A stretch of 64,000 nucleotides of DNA from Bradyrhizobium liaoningense. Lineage in GTDB: Bacteria; Pseudomonadota; Alphaproteobacteria; Rhizobiales; Xanthobacteraceae. The notes beneath the pieces are model-generated. The model ran no database searches. It saw nothing but the letters and a program-made list of their open reading frames with translations, and was not told where the DNA came from. How positions within the stretch are numbered: position 1 is the first letter of the stretch; the number at the start of each line of letters is the position of its first letter. The stretch lies in NCBI RefSeq assembly GCF_018130825.1, contig NZ_JAFCJS010000001.1, positions 186,001 through 250,000 of the forward strand. Reading direction: 5' to 3'. Shown piece after piece: positions 8,208-16,402 of this stretch. A program made the position numbers and the translations under genes.

Positions 8208-9116
8208 ATGAAGGTGAGACCGACCGGCGTGATCCCGCCGATGACGACGCCGTTCCGGAAAGACGGCGAGATCGACTTTGAGCTCGTGGCGCCCCAGGTC
8301 GACTGGATGGTCGGTGCCGGCGTGCACGGCGTCGCGGCCGGCGGTTCCACCGGCGAGGGCCACACGCTCGACCATGAGGAATATCGCGACCTCGTGGCCG
8401 CGACCGTGGTGGCGGTGAAGGGACGCATTCCCGTGATCGCCGGCATCATCGTCGACTCCACGCGCGATGCGATCCGCCGCGGCAAGCTCGTCCGCGACAT
8501 GGATGTCGCAGCGCTCCAGGTCACGCCGGTGCATTACCTGTTCAAGCCGGACGACGAGGCGATGGTCGCGCATTTCCGCGCCATGGCGGACGAGACCGGC
8601 ATGCCCATCATCATCTACAACGTGGTGCCGTGGTCGTATTTGTCACCGGCGCTGTTGACGCGGATCATGACCGAGGTGCCGTTGGTCGTGGGCGTCAAGC
8701 AGAGCGCGGGCGATCTGAAACTGTTCGCGGACCTCATGATGATGGCGCCCGACAAGCTGATCTACAGTGCCGTCGATGCCCTGATGTACCCGTCCTACAC
8801 GCTCGGCGCCCATGGCTCGATCGCCGCGATCCTGACCGCGGCACCGCATGCCTCCGTCGCGTTGTGGGATGCGGTGAAGGCGGGCGACCATCCGCGCGCG
8901 CTCGATCTGCACAAGAAGCTGCTGACGCTGTGGAACGCGGTCATCGCCGACAATCTTCCGGCCTGCACGCGCTACGCACAGACGCTCCAGGGCCTGCCGA
9001 AAACGTATCCGCGCGCCCCGATGCCGGAGGCATCAAGCGCGCAGCAGGCCGCGATCCGCAAGGCGCTGGAGGGCCTCGGCGCGCTACACGGGGCGCGCAT
9101 CGCGGCGGCCGAATAG
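8208..9116 (+). CDS. Dihydrodipicolinate synthase family protein (DapA-like aldolase/lyase)
   Basis: A class I aldolase of the DHDPS/N-acetylneuraminate lyase family. The Schiff-base Lys is Lys164 (VVGVKQSAGD) and the conserved Tyr is Tyr137 (IIIYNVVP); the substrate-carboxylate loop reads GGSTGEGHTL. Length is 302 residues with the ATG at 8208; the open frame extends upstream to 8073 but that part is not conserved. Such paralogues usually act on 2-oxo acids in catabolism rather than in lysine synthesis. No lysine genes lie nearby, so the substrate is open. The SDR gene 144 bases downstream may belong to the same pathway. Confidence 0.86.
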   Translation: MKVRPTGVIPPMTTPFRKDGEIDFELVAPQVDWMVGAGVHGVAAGGSTGEGHTLDHEEYRDLVAATVVAVKGRIPVIAGIIVDSTRDAIRRGKLVRDMDVAALQVTPVHYLFKPDDEAMVAHFRAMADETGMPIIIYNVVPWSYLSPALLTRIMTEVPLVVGVKQSAGDLKLFADLMMMAPDKLIYSAVDALMYPSYTLGAHGSIAAILTAAPHASVALWDAVKAGDHPRALDLHKKLLTLWNAVIADNLPACTRYAQTLQGLPKTYPRAPMPEASSAQQAAIRKALEGLGALHGARIAAAE

Positions 9117-9147
9117 TCCGCCGGCCGAAATAACTGACATCGAACGG

Positions 9148-9186
9148 CAGCGCCGATCCGCTTTTACCTGCGGATGCGGCGCTGCT
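9148..9186. other. Strong intergenic hairpin
   Basis: CAGCGCCGATCCGC and GCGGATGCGGCGCTG can pair over about 14 bp with one mismatch or bulge around an 8-base loop. It lies between the DapA-like and SDR genes and is not followed by a T-run. It may protect the upstream mRNA 3' end or attenuate read-through rather than act as an intrinsic terminator. Confidence 0.45.
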
Positions 9187-9259
9187 ACATTTTGCGCGCG
9201 CGCCGACGAACGGCGCAGTGACGAAGAAACATACCGACAAGGGGAGAGGCGGAAAGCCC

Positions 9260-10231
9260 ATGAAGGATTTTGCTGGAAAGATCGCGGTCATCACCGGCGG
9301 CGGCACGGGAATGGGGCGCGAGCTCGCACGGCAGCTCGTTGCCGAAGGCTGCAATGTCGCGATGTGCGACGTCTCGGAGGCCGCGATGGCCGAGACCAAG
9401 CGGCTGTGCGAGATCGAGAAGCTGCCGCAGGGCCTGCGCGTCACGACGCATGTCGCCGACGTCGCCATCGAGGATCATCTCAAGCGCTTCCGCGACGAGC
9501 TCGCCGAGCAGCAGAAGACCGACAGGATCCATCTCCTGTTCAACAATGCCGGCATCGGCGGTGGCGGCAGCCTGTTCACCAACACGCGCGAGCAGTGGGA
9601 GCGCACCTTCAGCATCTGCTGGGGCGGGGTCTATCTCGGCGTGCGCACCTTCCTGCCGATGCTGGTCGCGGCCGACGAGGCCCACATCGTCAACACCGCC
9701 AGCGTCAACGGCTTCTGGGCCTCGATCGGCATGAACCAGGCGCACACCGCCTACAGCTCGGCCAAGTTCGCGGTGAAGGGATTTACCGAAGCGCTGATCA
9801 ACGACCTGCGCCTGCACGCCCCGCACGTCAAATGCTCGGTGGTGATGCCCGGCCATATCGGCACCTCGATCGTCTCCAATTCGCGCAAGGTGCAAAGCGC
9901 CGACGGCTCGGAGCGGCTCAACGCCGACGAGGTCGCGCTGACCCGCAAACGCATGGTTGCCGCCGGCGTGCCGGATGCCGACAAGATGTCGGACGAGGAC
10001 ATCCAGGCGACGTTCGCCGAGCGCGCCCGCAGCTTCCTGGAGGACGCGCCGACAACGGCCGCGCAGGCCGCGAAGATCATCCTCGACGGGGTCAAGGCGG
10101 AGCGCTGGCGCATCCTCGTGGGCGAGGATGCCAAGCGCCTCGACGAGCGTGTCCGCGCCACGCCGGAGCAGGCCTATGACCGCGCCTTCTACGAAAGCTT
10201 TACCCAGGAGGTCGGCTGGCGACTCGGTTGA
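9260..10231 (+). CDS. Short-chain dehydrogenase/reductase (SDR) family oxidoreductase
   Basis: An NAD(P)-dependent classical SDR: nucleotide-binding TGGGTGMG (residues 12-19), NNAG (95-98), and the catalytic Ser (NTASVNG, about 148), Tyr165 and Lys169 (YSSAK). At 323 residues it is longer than the usual 250 because of a C-terminal extension rich in helices. The ATG at 9260 is preceded by a strong purine-rich ribosome site (GGGGAGAGGCGG); an upstream in-frame start at 9218 is less likely. The substrate is unknown. Confidence 0.88.
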   Translation: MKDFAGKIAVITGGGTGMGRELARQLVAEGCNVAMCDVSEAAMAETKRLCEIEKLPQGLRVTTHVADVAIEDHLKRFRDELAEQQKTDRIHLLFNNAGIGGGGSLFTNTREQWERTFSICWGGVYLGVRTFLPMLVAADEAHIVNTASVNGFWASIGMNQAHTAYSSAKFAVKGFTEALINDLRLHAPHVKCSVVMPGHIGTSIVSNSRKVQSADGSERLNADEVALTRKRMVAAGVPDADKMSDEDIQATFAERARSFLEDAPTTAAQAAKIILDGVKAERWRILVGEDAKRLDERVRATPEQAYDRAFYESFTQEVGWRLG

Positions 10232-10487
10232 GTCTGCCTGGCTGCGCCGGTCAATGAAGGCGCGCGAATATGGGTATGATGATCGTCATGGCAAGAGGTG
10301 CGCAGGTCATTTGATGTGCCACCTCCTGCCATTGTTCACAGCCTCATGACGAATTGGAATGTCACGCATGCGACGTGGCCCGTCGTTCAAGCATCGTTCA
10401 AGCGATGGTGATGTCCAACGGCTCTCATTCGGCGCACGGCAGCTTGGTTGGCGAACCGAAATAGTTTAGTCAATCAAGGGTAACGCG

Positions 10488-10511
10488 ATGATAGAGCGTA
10501 GCTCCCGATGA
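10488..10511 (+). promoter_or_regulatory. Seven-codon upstream ORF overlapping the next start
   Basis: An ATG at 10488 with an AAGG ribosome-site candidate just before it encodes MIERSSR and stops at TGA 10509-10511. That stop overlaps the ATG (10508) of the following hydrolase as ATGA. The hydrolase has no ribosome site of its own, so it may be translated by reinitiation after this short frame. Confidence 0.4.
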
Positions 10512-11620
10512 CGCCCGCATGCCTCTCCGACGACTGGATCCTTTGCCCGGAGAGAGAGGACATCTCCGCTGAGTTCACGCGGCTCCTGACCGCGGCCCAG
10601 GAAGGCGGCGCCACGATCGCGGAATGCCTGATGATCGCGCGGCAGCTCAAGCGCGGCGACGAGCAATCCTGGCATCGCGAGTGGAAGAGGCTCGCGCGGA
10701 CCAATCGCCACCGTGCCGAGGCCGCGTTCGCGGAAGGCCACATGGCGACCGCGCAGCGCAACTGGCTGCGGGCGCTCAACTACTATGGTGCCGCGGCGAT
10801 GCCGCTCGATCCGGCCGACGAGCGCCGCTGGGTTGCGGTGCTGGCGATGCAGGAGTGCGCCCGCCGCTATCTCACGGCGCGCGCGCCGACCGGCGAGGTC
10901 GTGACCATTCCCTGGGTCGAGGATCATGCGTTGCAGGGCTACTTCCTGCCCGCGCCGTCGGCGCGAGGGCGGGCGCCGACCGTGATCTGCATCGGCGAGC
11001 CCGGGCACCGCAAGGAGGAATTCCTGTTCAAGCTCGCGCCGCATGCGCGCGAGCGCGGACTGTCGATGCTGGCGCTGGACCTGCTCGGCGACCAGCGCGA
11101 CGACTACACCGATACGCTTCTGCAGCGCCGCGACCTCGAGAGCTCGATTGCGAGCGTCATGGATTATCTGGAAACGCGCGGCGACGTCGATTTCGACCGC
11201 GTCGCCATCGTGGCGGACGGGTGGGGCTCCTCTTTCGTGGCGCGCGCGGTGCTGCAGGAGCCGCGGCTGGCTGCGGCAGTCTGCGACGGCGGCCTGTGGG
11301 ATCTGCACGAACGATCCTTCTTCGCCAGCCGATTCGCGGTGAGCGACCTCAGCATCGTCCCGGTGCCGCATTCGCCGCTGATGGCCTCCAGCGCCGATTG
11401 TCCGGTGCTGATCACGCTCGGCGAGGATGGCTGGCTCAAGGCCGATCGGGCGCGTCAGATCGTCCAGAAATCCCGCCTCGCCAGCTCCGACATCGCGCTG
11501 AAGGTATTCACCGCGGCGGAGACTGGCGCGGCGCAGGCCCATGCGGACAATCCGAGCCTTGCCAACGAATACATCTTCGACTGGCTGGAGACCCGGCTCG
11601 GTGCCGGGCGGGGCGCCTGA
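10508..11620 (+). CDS. Alpha/beta hydrolase fold protein with altered nucleophile elbow
   Basis: A 370-residue protein resembling the FrsA/2,6-dihydropseudooxynicotine-hydrolase type: an N-terminal helical cap (residues 1-130) and an alpha/beta-hydrolase core (about 155-365). Where the G-x-S-x-G elbow should be, the sequence reads VADGWGSS (235-242), with Gly at the usual Ser position. Candidate Asp (GEDGWLKAD) and His (AQAHADN) residues remain. Either one of the adjacent serines is used or the protein is not a hydrolase. It is convergent with the downstream MarR gene. Confidence 0.75.
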   Translation: MTPACLSDDWILCPEREDISAEFTRLLTAAQEGGATIAECLMIARQLKRGDEQSWHREWKRLARTNRHRAEAAFAEGHMATAQRNWLRALNYYGAAAMPLDPADERRWVAVLAMQECARRYLTARAPTGEVVTIPWVEDHALQGYFLPAPSARGRAPTVICIGEPGHRKEEFLFKLAPHARERGLSMLALDLLGDQRDDYTDTLLQRRDLESSIASVMDYLETRGDVDFDRVAIVADGWGSSFVARAVLQEPRLAAAVCDGGLWDLHERSFFASRFAVSDLSIVPVPHSPLMASSADCPVLITLGEDGWLKADRARQIVQKSRLASSDIALKVFTAAETGAAQAHADNPSLANEYIFDWLETRLGAGRGA

Positions 11621-11632
11621 CTGCAATCTCGC

Positions 11633-12139
11633 TCAGAAATCGAGCGAGATCCTGACGCAGGCCTTTTCCAGCCGGGTCTTCAGTGTTGCGAGCTTTGTGG
11701 TGAATTCCGTCAGCTCGTTCTCGTCGAATTCCTGGAAGACGAATTCGCGAATCGTCTTGTACTGCTCGTTGAGGCTCGCAATGTGCTTCTGGGTCTTGTC
11801 GACCAGGGACAGCCGCACGACCCGCGCGTCGGTCGGCGAGGGGCGTCGGCGCAGCAGGCCCTTCTTCTCCAGCAGCTTGGACTGGGTGGTGACGAAGGAG
11901 GGATCGACGTGGAGCAGCTTGGAGACCACGTTGACCGGAACGCCGTCATCCTTGTCGAGGTCGGAGATCGCCATCAGGATCAACCATTGCGGGCCGCTGA
12001 TGCCGAGCGTCCTCGCCCAGAACTGACGCAGCTCCTCCAGATACATGTTGATCGAGGATATCTCCCAGGTGAAGCGCCTGATGATATCCAGGTTGCCGAC
12101 GGAGCGCAGGCGCGCTCCTTCTTTCCTCGTCGCGGACAC
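11633..12139 (-). CDS. MarR family transcriptional regulator
   Basis: A 168-residue winged-helix regulator with the MarR core: LGISGPQWLILMAI, recognition region VVSKLLHVDPSFVTTQSKLLEKKGLL, and wing RRPSPTDARVVRLSL. A GTG at 12139 with GGGAG eight bases before it is the best start; the ATG at 12229 would add 30 residues without family character. It lies divergent from the porin gene across about 400 bases, so the porin or the regulator itself may be its target. Confidence 0.84.
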   Translation of the reverse strand: MSATRKEGARLRSVGNLDIIRRFTWEISSINMYLEELRQFWARTLGISGPQWLILMAISDLDKDDGVPVNVVSKLLHVDPSFVTTQSKLLEKKGLLRRRPSPTDARVVRLSLVDKTQKHIASLNEQYKTIREFVFQEFDENELTEFTTKLATLKTRLEKACVRISLDF

Positions 12140-12547
12140 AGCATCACTCCCGTGAAATGATTCTTCAGGCCGGTGTTCGTGCGGAGGGCATAGTCCACGC
12201 AAGCCTGCTCTGACGCAAGTGCAGAGCATGCTAATTTTGTCACTAAAACTACAAAGATGAGCCGGTCAGCATATTCGTCCGCCCCAGGTGTTGCGCCCGG
12301 GGCACAGGCTTAGTGAAACCAGAAAGCTGATCAAATAAACTATTTTGATTAGCGGAACGGCGCAGGCATATTGGCCGGTGACGGTGGGGGGTACTCGATC
12401 GTCCCGTTGCAGGTGGTTCGCTCACGTCCCTCGCGTCGAAAGCGGGTGTGTCCGAAAGCGCGAAGCGGCCGGGCGGATTTGAAGAGACGGGGATCTGGGG
12501 GGCCTCACGGTCCAGTCTCCGTAAAATGAGCAACTTGGAGGTTTTAA
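12140..12547. promoter_or_regulatory. marR-porin intergenic region with an A+T-rich palindrome
   Basis: About 408 bases without genes. At 12326-12353 an imperfect palindrome pairs GCTGATCAAATA with TATTTTGATTAGC around a three-base centre, a good candidate operator for the adjacent MarR protein or a porin regulator. The porin has a long leader and an excellent ribosome site (TTGGAGG, 12535-12541) nine bases before its ATG. Confidence 0.45.
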
Positions 12548-14104
12548 ATGAAAATGGTGAAGAGCCTTTTGCTCGGCACTGCGGCGGGTCTGATCGCCGT
12601 CGGCGGAGCTCAGGCAGCCGATCTTCCGGTCAAGGCCAAGGCGGTCGAGTACGTGAAGATCTGCTCGCTCTACGGCGCGGGTTTCTACTACATCCCGGGC
12701 AGCGACACCTGCATCAAGCTCGGCGGCTATCTGCGTGCCGAAGTGGCGCTCAATGCCGGCGGCAACTACAGCGCCCAGTACAACGGCGTCTTCGCGGCCA
12801 ATAACCGGCTCACCAACTACTACTCGATGCGTGCTCGTGAAGATCTCAACATCGACACGCGCACCGCGACCGAGTACGGCGTGGTCCGCACCTATTTCGA
12901 CGCGGTCTTCACCTGGACGACCGGCAACTATGGCGGCACCGGTTCGGCCACGGGCGGCACCCAGTACAGCGGCACGATCGGCCTCAATGCTGCGGGGACC
13001 GGCCTCACGGGCTCGAGCGGTGGTGCCGTCAACGGCACCGACGGCGGCATCTCCGGCGGCGCGCTCGGCGTCTACTACGCCTTCATCCAGTTCGCCGGCT
13101 TCACCCTAGGTAAGGCCGTCTCGCAGTTCGACGCGCCCTGGATCAACTATCCCGGCAACAACTTCGACCAGCTCGTCGGCGGCAGCGGCACCACTAACGG
13201 CGTCGTTCAGGCCACCTACACGGCCGATTTCGGCCAGGGCGTGACGGCTGCGTTCTCGTTGCAGGATCAGACGCAGGTCTTCCAGACCAACATCTGGAAC
13301 ACCGCCGGCATGAGCACCACCGGCGTCCTCGGCGGTGCCTATGGCTCGAACAACCTCGGCGGCAGCCGTGCTCCCGACATCGTCGGCATGGTCCGCGTCG
13401 ACCAGGCCTGGGGCCTGTTCCAGGCGTCGGTCGCCGCGCACGACAACCACGTCGCTTACTACGGCGCGACCGAAGCCACCGGTCATCCGGAAGACAAGTG
13501 GGGCTGGGCCGTCCAGCTCGCCTTGCAGATCAAGAACATCCCGACCGGCGCCGGCGACACGATCAACATCTCGGGCGTCTACACCGACGGTGCGAGCCGC
13601 TACAACTTCCAGGAGCTGGCCGCGACCAGCTACTCGATGTTCGGCAGCTCGAACGCGGCCTATCAGAGCATCGGCTTTGCCGGCGTGTCTGACGCGGTGT
13701 TCGGTCCGGGCGGCGGCCTCGAGCTGACCAAGACCTACGGCTTCCGTGGTGCCTACACCCACAACTGGAGCCCGTACTGGAACACGGCGCTCTATGGCGC
13801 GTGGGCTGCGGTCAACTACAGCGGCACGGCCAAGGGCCTGATCTGCGGCAGCGCCGCGTTCGCGACCCTGACCGGCACCTGCAACCCGGACTTCAACATC
13901 GGCCAGGTGGGCGTCATCACCCGCTGGACGCCGGTGAAGGGTCTGACCTTCTCGGCTGACTTCACCTACAGCCACCTCGACCAGAAGTATTCGGGCGTGA
14001 TCACGACCGGTGCACTGACGGGCGTCGCCAAGCCGGCGGCCACCTACGAGCTGAAGGACCAGGACACCTACAGCCTGCTGCTGCGCGCCCAGCGCAACTG
14101 GTAA
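12548..14104 (+). CDS. Outer membrane porin (Bradyrhizobium-type, alphaproteobacterial porin family)
   Basis: A 518-residue beta-barrel protein that should form passive diffusion channels in the outer membrane. It has a Sec signal peptide (MKMVKSLLLGTAAGLIAVGG, cleavage after AQA), then ADLPVKAKAVEYVKICSLYG and DTCIKLGGYLRAEV, the signature of the rhizobial porin family. Gly, Asn and Tyr are abundant, with alternating hydrophobic strands, and the C-terminus ends in an aromatic residue (RAQRNW), as needed for BAM recognition. It is monocistronic with its own terminator. Strong codon bias suggests high expression. Confidence 0.95.
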   Translation: MKMVKSLLLGTAAGLIAVGGAQAADLPVKAKAVEYVKICSLYGAGFYYIPGSDTCIKLGGYLRAEVALNAGGNYSAQYNGVFAANNRLTNYYSMRAREDLNIDTRTATEYGVVRTYFDAVFTWTTGNYGGTGSATGGTQYSGTIGLNAAGTGLTGSSGGAVNGTDGGISGGALGVYYAFIQFAGFTLGKAVSQFDAPWINYPGNNFDQLVGGSGTTNGVVQATYTADFGQGVTAAFSLQDQTQVFQTNIWNTAGMSTTGVLGGAYGSNNLGGSRAPDIVGMVRVDQAWGLFQASVAAHDNHVAYYGATEATGHPEDKWGWAVQLALQIKNIPTGAGDTINISGVYTDGASRYNFQELAATSYSMFGSSNAAYQSIGFAGVSDAVFGPGGGLELTKTYGFRGAYTHNWSPYWNTALYGAWAAVNYSGTAKGLICGSAAFATLTGTCNPDFNIGQVGVITRWTPVKGLTFSADFTYSHLDQKYSGVITTGALTGVAKPAATYELKDQDTYSLLLRAQRNW

Positions 14105-14126
14105 GGTCGGTCTATCGGACTTGATG

Positions 14127-14158
14127 AAGCCCCGGCGGGAAACCGCCGGGGCTTTTTC
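14127..14158 (+). terminator. Intrinsic terminator of the porin gene
   Basis: A 12-bp stem (AAGCCCCGGCGG with CCGCCGGGGCTT) closed by a GAAA tetraloop and followed by TTTTT, 23 bases after the porin stop. Confidence 0.93.
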
Positions 14159-14277
14159 TCGAAGGGAGGGGCTTTCGGAAAATCCGGCGGGCCTCTGCCG
14201 GGGACGAAGACGAGCTATGCGAGTCGATCGTCTTCAAACTTATTTACTTACCTGAGTTAATCAGCTATATAGCTCTC

Positions 14278-14363
14278 AGCCAAATACGAAAGTTGCGGCT
14301 CTTAGCTTCACGCTAAGCCTCCAGGAACCTCCGGTGATGCCCCGCCGGAGGTTTTTCTTTTTT
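14278..14363 (+). ncRNA. Candidate small RNA downstream of the porin
   Basis: A free-standing plus-strand terminator (AACCTCCGG / CCGGAGGTT at 14326-14353, followed by T-runs) lies after the porin's own terminator. It is preceded by a 6-bp hairpin (CTTAGC/GCTAAG, 14301-14317) and a weaker stem at 14278-14300. TATATA at 14266-14271, with TTTACT 17 bases upstream (14243-14248), gives a plausible promoter and an RNA of about 80 nt. The linker carries CCTCC, complementary to ribosome sites. No protein frame fits. Not matched to a known family from memory. Confidence 0.5.
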
Positions 14364-14376
14364 GAAAGAACAGGGC

Positions 14377-14856
14377 TCAACCGCGCATCATGCGGGCGCG
14401 CGAGTTCGGCCGGTAGGCGAGGCGGCTGTGGCCGGCGCAATAGGGCTGGCCGTCGGGCGAAGTATTGCCGCAGAAGCAGAAATCGTCTTCACCCGGGCTG
14501 GAGATCGGCCAGCGGCAGCGGTTCTCGGACAATTCCAGCAGCGAGCAGCGATTGGCGTCGTCGATGGGGCCGGCGACGACAGGCGCATCGGTCTCGCCGT
14601 AGATCGTCGCGAGCATCTCGTATTGCAGCCGCGGTACGGCGCGGGTCGCGCGCGCCGGCGGCGCGAGGCTTCGCTCGAGCCTGCGGTCTTCGACCGCGCG
14701 GCTGCGGGTCAGATTGAGCCGGGACAGCTTGCCGATGACCGCGTTGCGGCTGACGCCGATGTCGGCGGCGATCTCGCGGCAGGAGAGGCCGGCCTCGAAG
14801 TGCTGCTTCAGAAGTTCAATTCGTTCGTCGGTCCAGGTCGGTGAGAGAATAGGCAT
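14377..14856 (-). CDS. gcrA: Cell cycle regulator GcrA
   Basis: GcrA is an alphaproteobacterial regulator that works with RNA polymerase sigma-70 at promoters containing CcrM-methylated GANTC sites. The N-terminal helix-turn-helix reads SPTWTDERIELLKQHFEAG then SCREIAADIGVSRNAVIGKL. A C-terminal segment has NRCSLLELSENRCRWPI and FCFCGN...YCAGHSRLAY. With the ATG at 14856 the protein is 159 residues, starting MPILSPTW as in relatives. An in-frame ATG at 14889 adds a non-conserved stretch. Confidence 0.95.
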   Translation of the reverse strand: MPILSPTWTDERIELLKQHFEAGLSCREIAADIGVSRNAVIGKLSRLNLTRSRAVEDRRLERSLAPPARATRAVPRLQYEMLATIYGETDAPVVAGPIDDANRCSLLELSENRCRWPISSPGEDDFCFCGNTSPDGQPYCAGHSRLAYRPNSRARMMRG

Positions 14857-14930
14857 TGGTAACGGTCCCAGGTTGCAGATGCCGGCCATCCGCCTTCTCG
14901 AGATCCGTCCGCCTCACGTCCGGCGCGCGC

Positions 14931-15128
14931 TCACGTCCTGCCATTGTCGCGAATCGACAGGAGCCCGTCCTTGATGGCGAGACGGATGCCTTCCTCGATC
15001 AAGGTTCGTGCGACGCCGGGAACGCTGGTGCCGTGGGTGCCCTGTCTCACCAGTTTCTCCAGATAGGTGATGGTCGAGAGCGCCAAGGTTACGGGAATGC
15101 GGTCAGTCTCGGCTTTTTCGGTGGCCAT
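14931..15128 (-). CDS. Small ribbon-helix-helix-like protein
   Basis: A 65-residue protein whose pattern (IPVTLALSTITYLEKLVRQG, then SVPGVARTLIEEGIRLAI) fits a beta-strand followed by two helices, as in CopG/MetJ/Arc-type ribbon-helix-helix DNA-binding proteins. No toxin gene is adjacent, so it is unlikely to be an antitoxin. It precedes gcrA on the same strand by about 75 bases and may be cotranscribed with it. A perfect palindrome lies just upstream. Function is unknown. Confidence 0.65.
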   Translation of the reverse strand: MATEKAETDRIPVTLALSTITYLEKLVRQGTHGTSVPGVARTLIEEGIRLAIKDGLLSIRDNGRT

Positions 15129-15147
15129 GGCCCGAACGCTAGCCTCT

Positions 15148-15180
15148 TACCCGGGTACATAAAAGTAACGATTAAGACTC
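15148..15180 (-). promoter_or_regulatory. Palindrome and GANTC site upstream of the ribbon-helix-helix gene
   Basis: The perfect 10-bp palindrome TACCCGGGTA (15148-15157) lies 20 bases upstream of the small gene's start. An A+T-rich stretch ending in GACTC (15176-15180), a CcrM/GcrA-type GANTC site, follows; another GANTC is at 15238-15242. The palindrome could be an autoregulatory operator. Inference only. Confidence 0.4.
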
Positions 15181-15328
15181 TATTTAGGTTCGGGGGTGGA
15201 AGTCAAATGCGGTCACAGGCCGCAGCTCAGCGCATTGGAATCACTGGAGAAATCTGGCACGCGGCGGCGCACCGCGCGGAAACCCGCGCGGCGGCGTGGC
15301 GTCGACAGGGCAGAAGGTGCGGGCCGGC

Positions 15329-16270
15329 TCAGCCGTGCACGATGGCTTTTTCGATCATGCAATGGATGCCCTTGGAGCCGTTGACGGTCTGGGTCACCCG
15401 CAGATCGGCCGCCAGGCTGCACAGGGTGTAGGCGTCCTCGCGCGACAGGTTTCGCCTCTCGCCGAGCAGGGCGATCATGTCGCGGAGCGCGCGCACCGCG
15501 CACTGGTCGAGGTCGGGGTCCATGGCCATGGTCATGTAGTGCGTTGCCGTTTCGGCGCGGGGATAGTCGAGCTTCAGGTCCTTGCGCAGCGTCAGGCGGA
15601 AGCGGCCCTGCAGCGCGGTCTCGATCGCGGTGACGCAGACCTCGCCGTCGCCCTGCACGCCATGGCCGTCGCCGCAGGAGAACATCGCGCCCGGAACGAA
15701 CACCGGCAGATAGAGCGTCGCCCCAGTGCCGAGCTCCTTGTTGTCGAGATTGCCGCCCATGGCGCGCGGGACCAGCGAGGAGATGCGGCCCCAGCTAGGT
15801 GGCGGCGACACGCCCATCACGCCGAAGAACGGTTTGAGCGGCAGATCGAGGCCCCAGGGCAGACGTCCCACCATCCGCGTCCGGTCGAGCGGGATGTTGA
15901 GGATGCGTGTCTCGTGGAAATCGTCGGGCAGGGTGCCGGACAGCGGCTTGATCATGTTCCAGCCCCAGTCCTGCCGGAGCTGGACGTCGAGGATCTCGAC
16001 CGCGAGCACGTCGCCGGGCTCGGCGCCCTCGATCGCGATCGGGCCGGTGAGGATGTGGCCGGGCAGCATGCGCTCGCTTTTGGCATGGACCTCGTACATC
16101 TCCGGCGGAATGTGAAACTTGTCGCGGTCGGGCAGCATGTCGGGGCCGCCGCTGATGGTGTCGACGGTCACCTCGTCACCGCTTTTGATCGTCAGCACCG
16201 GCTTGAGCTTGGCTTCGAAGAAGCCCCAATGACAGGTCTCGGGGCTGGAATGCAGGTGGTGATGGGTCAT
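15329..16270 (-). CDS. Acetamidase/formamidase family protein
   Basis: Hydrolyses short-chain amides such as formamide or acetamide to the acid and ammonia, by family assignment. Features are the N-terminal MTHHHLHSSPETCHWGFFEA, DTISGGPDMLP, the AIEGAEPGDVLAVEILD motif, and SCGDGHGVQGDGEVCVTAIE in the C-terminal half. Length is 313 residues with the ATG at 16270, normal for the family. The open frame continues far upstream but reads through the neighbouring gene and is spurious. It is divergent from the ElyC-like gene. Confidence 0.9.
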   Translation of the reverse strand: MTHHHLHSSPETCHWGFFEAKLKPVLTIKSGDEVTVDTISGGPDMLPDRDKFHIPPEMYEVHAKSERMLPGHILTGPIAIEGAEPGDVLAVEILDVQLRQDWGWNMIKPLSGTLPDDFHETRILNIPLDRTRMVGRLPWGLDLPLKPFFGVMGVSPPPSWGRISSLVPRAMGGNLDNKELGTGATLYLPVFVPGAMFSCGDGHGVQGDGEVCVTAIETALQGRFRLTLRKDLKLDYPRAETATHYMTMAMDPDLDQCAVRALRDMIALLGERRNLSREDAYTLCSLAADLRVTQTVNGSKGIHCMIEKAIVHG

Positions 16271-16294
16271 TTGCGGCCGTCCAATCGGTTTGCT

Positions 16295-16330
16295 TGTCAT
16301 GCCCGGGCTTGACCCGGCGAGCGATCCTCT
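16295..16330. repeat. Half copy of a GTCATGCCCGGGCTTGACC-type intergenic repeat
   Basis: Begins GTCATGCCCGGG and continues CTTGACCCGGCGAG, resembling one arm of the full inverted element at 22425-22525. The partner arm is missing or degraded here. Confidence 0.5.
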
Positions 16331-16402
16331 TTCAAGAAGATTTCCGATCATGGGCGGGGCGGTCAAGCCCGCGCATGGCACGGTCATTCGAGTGAGGCTC
16401 TC

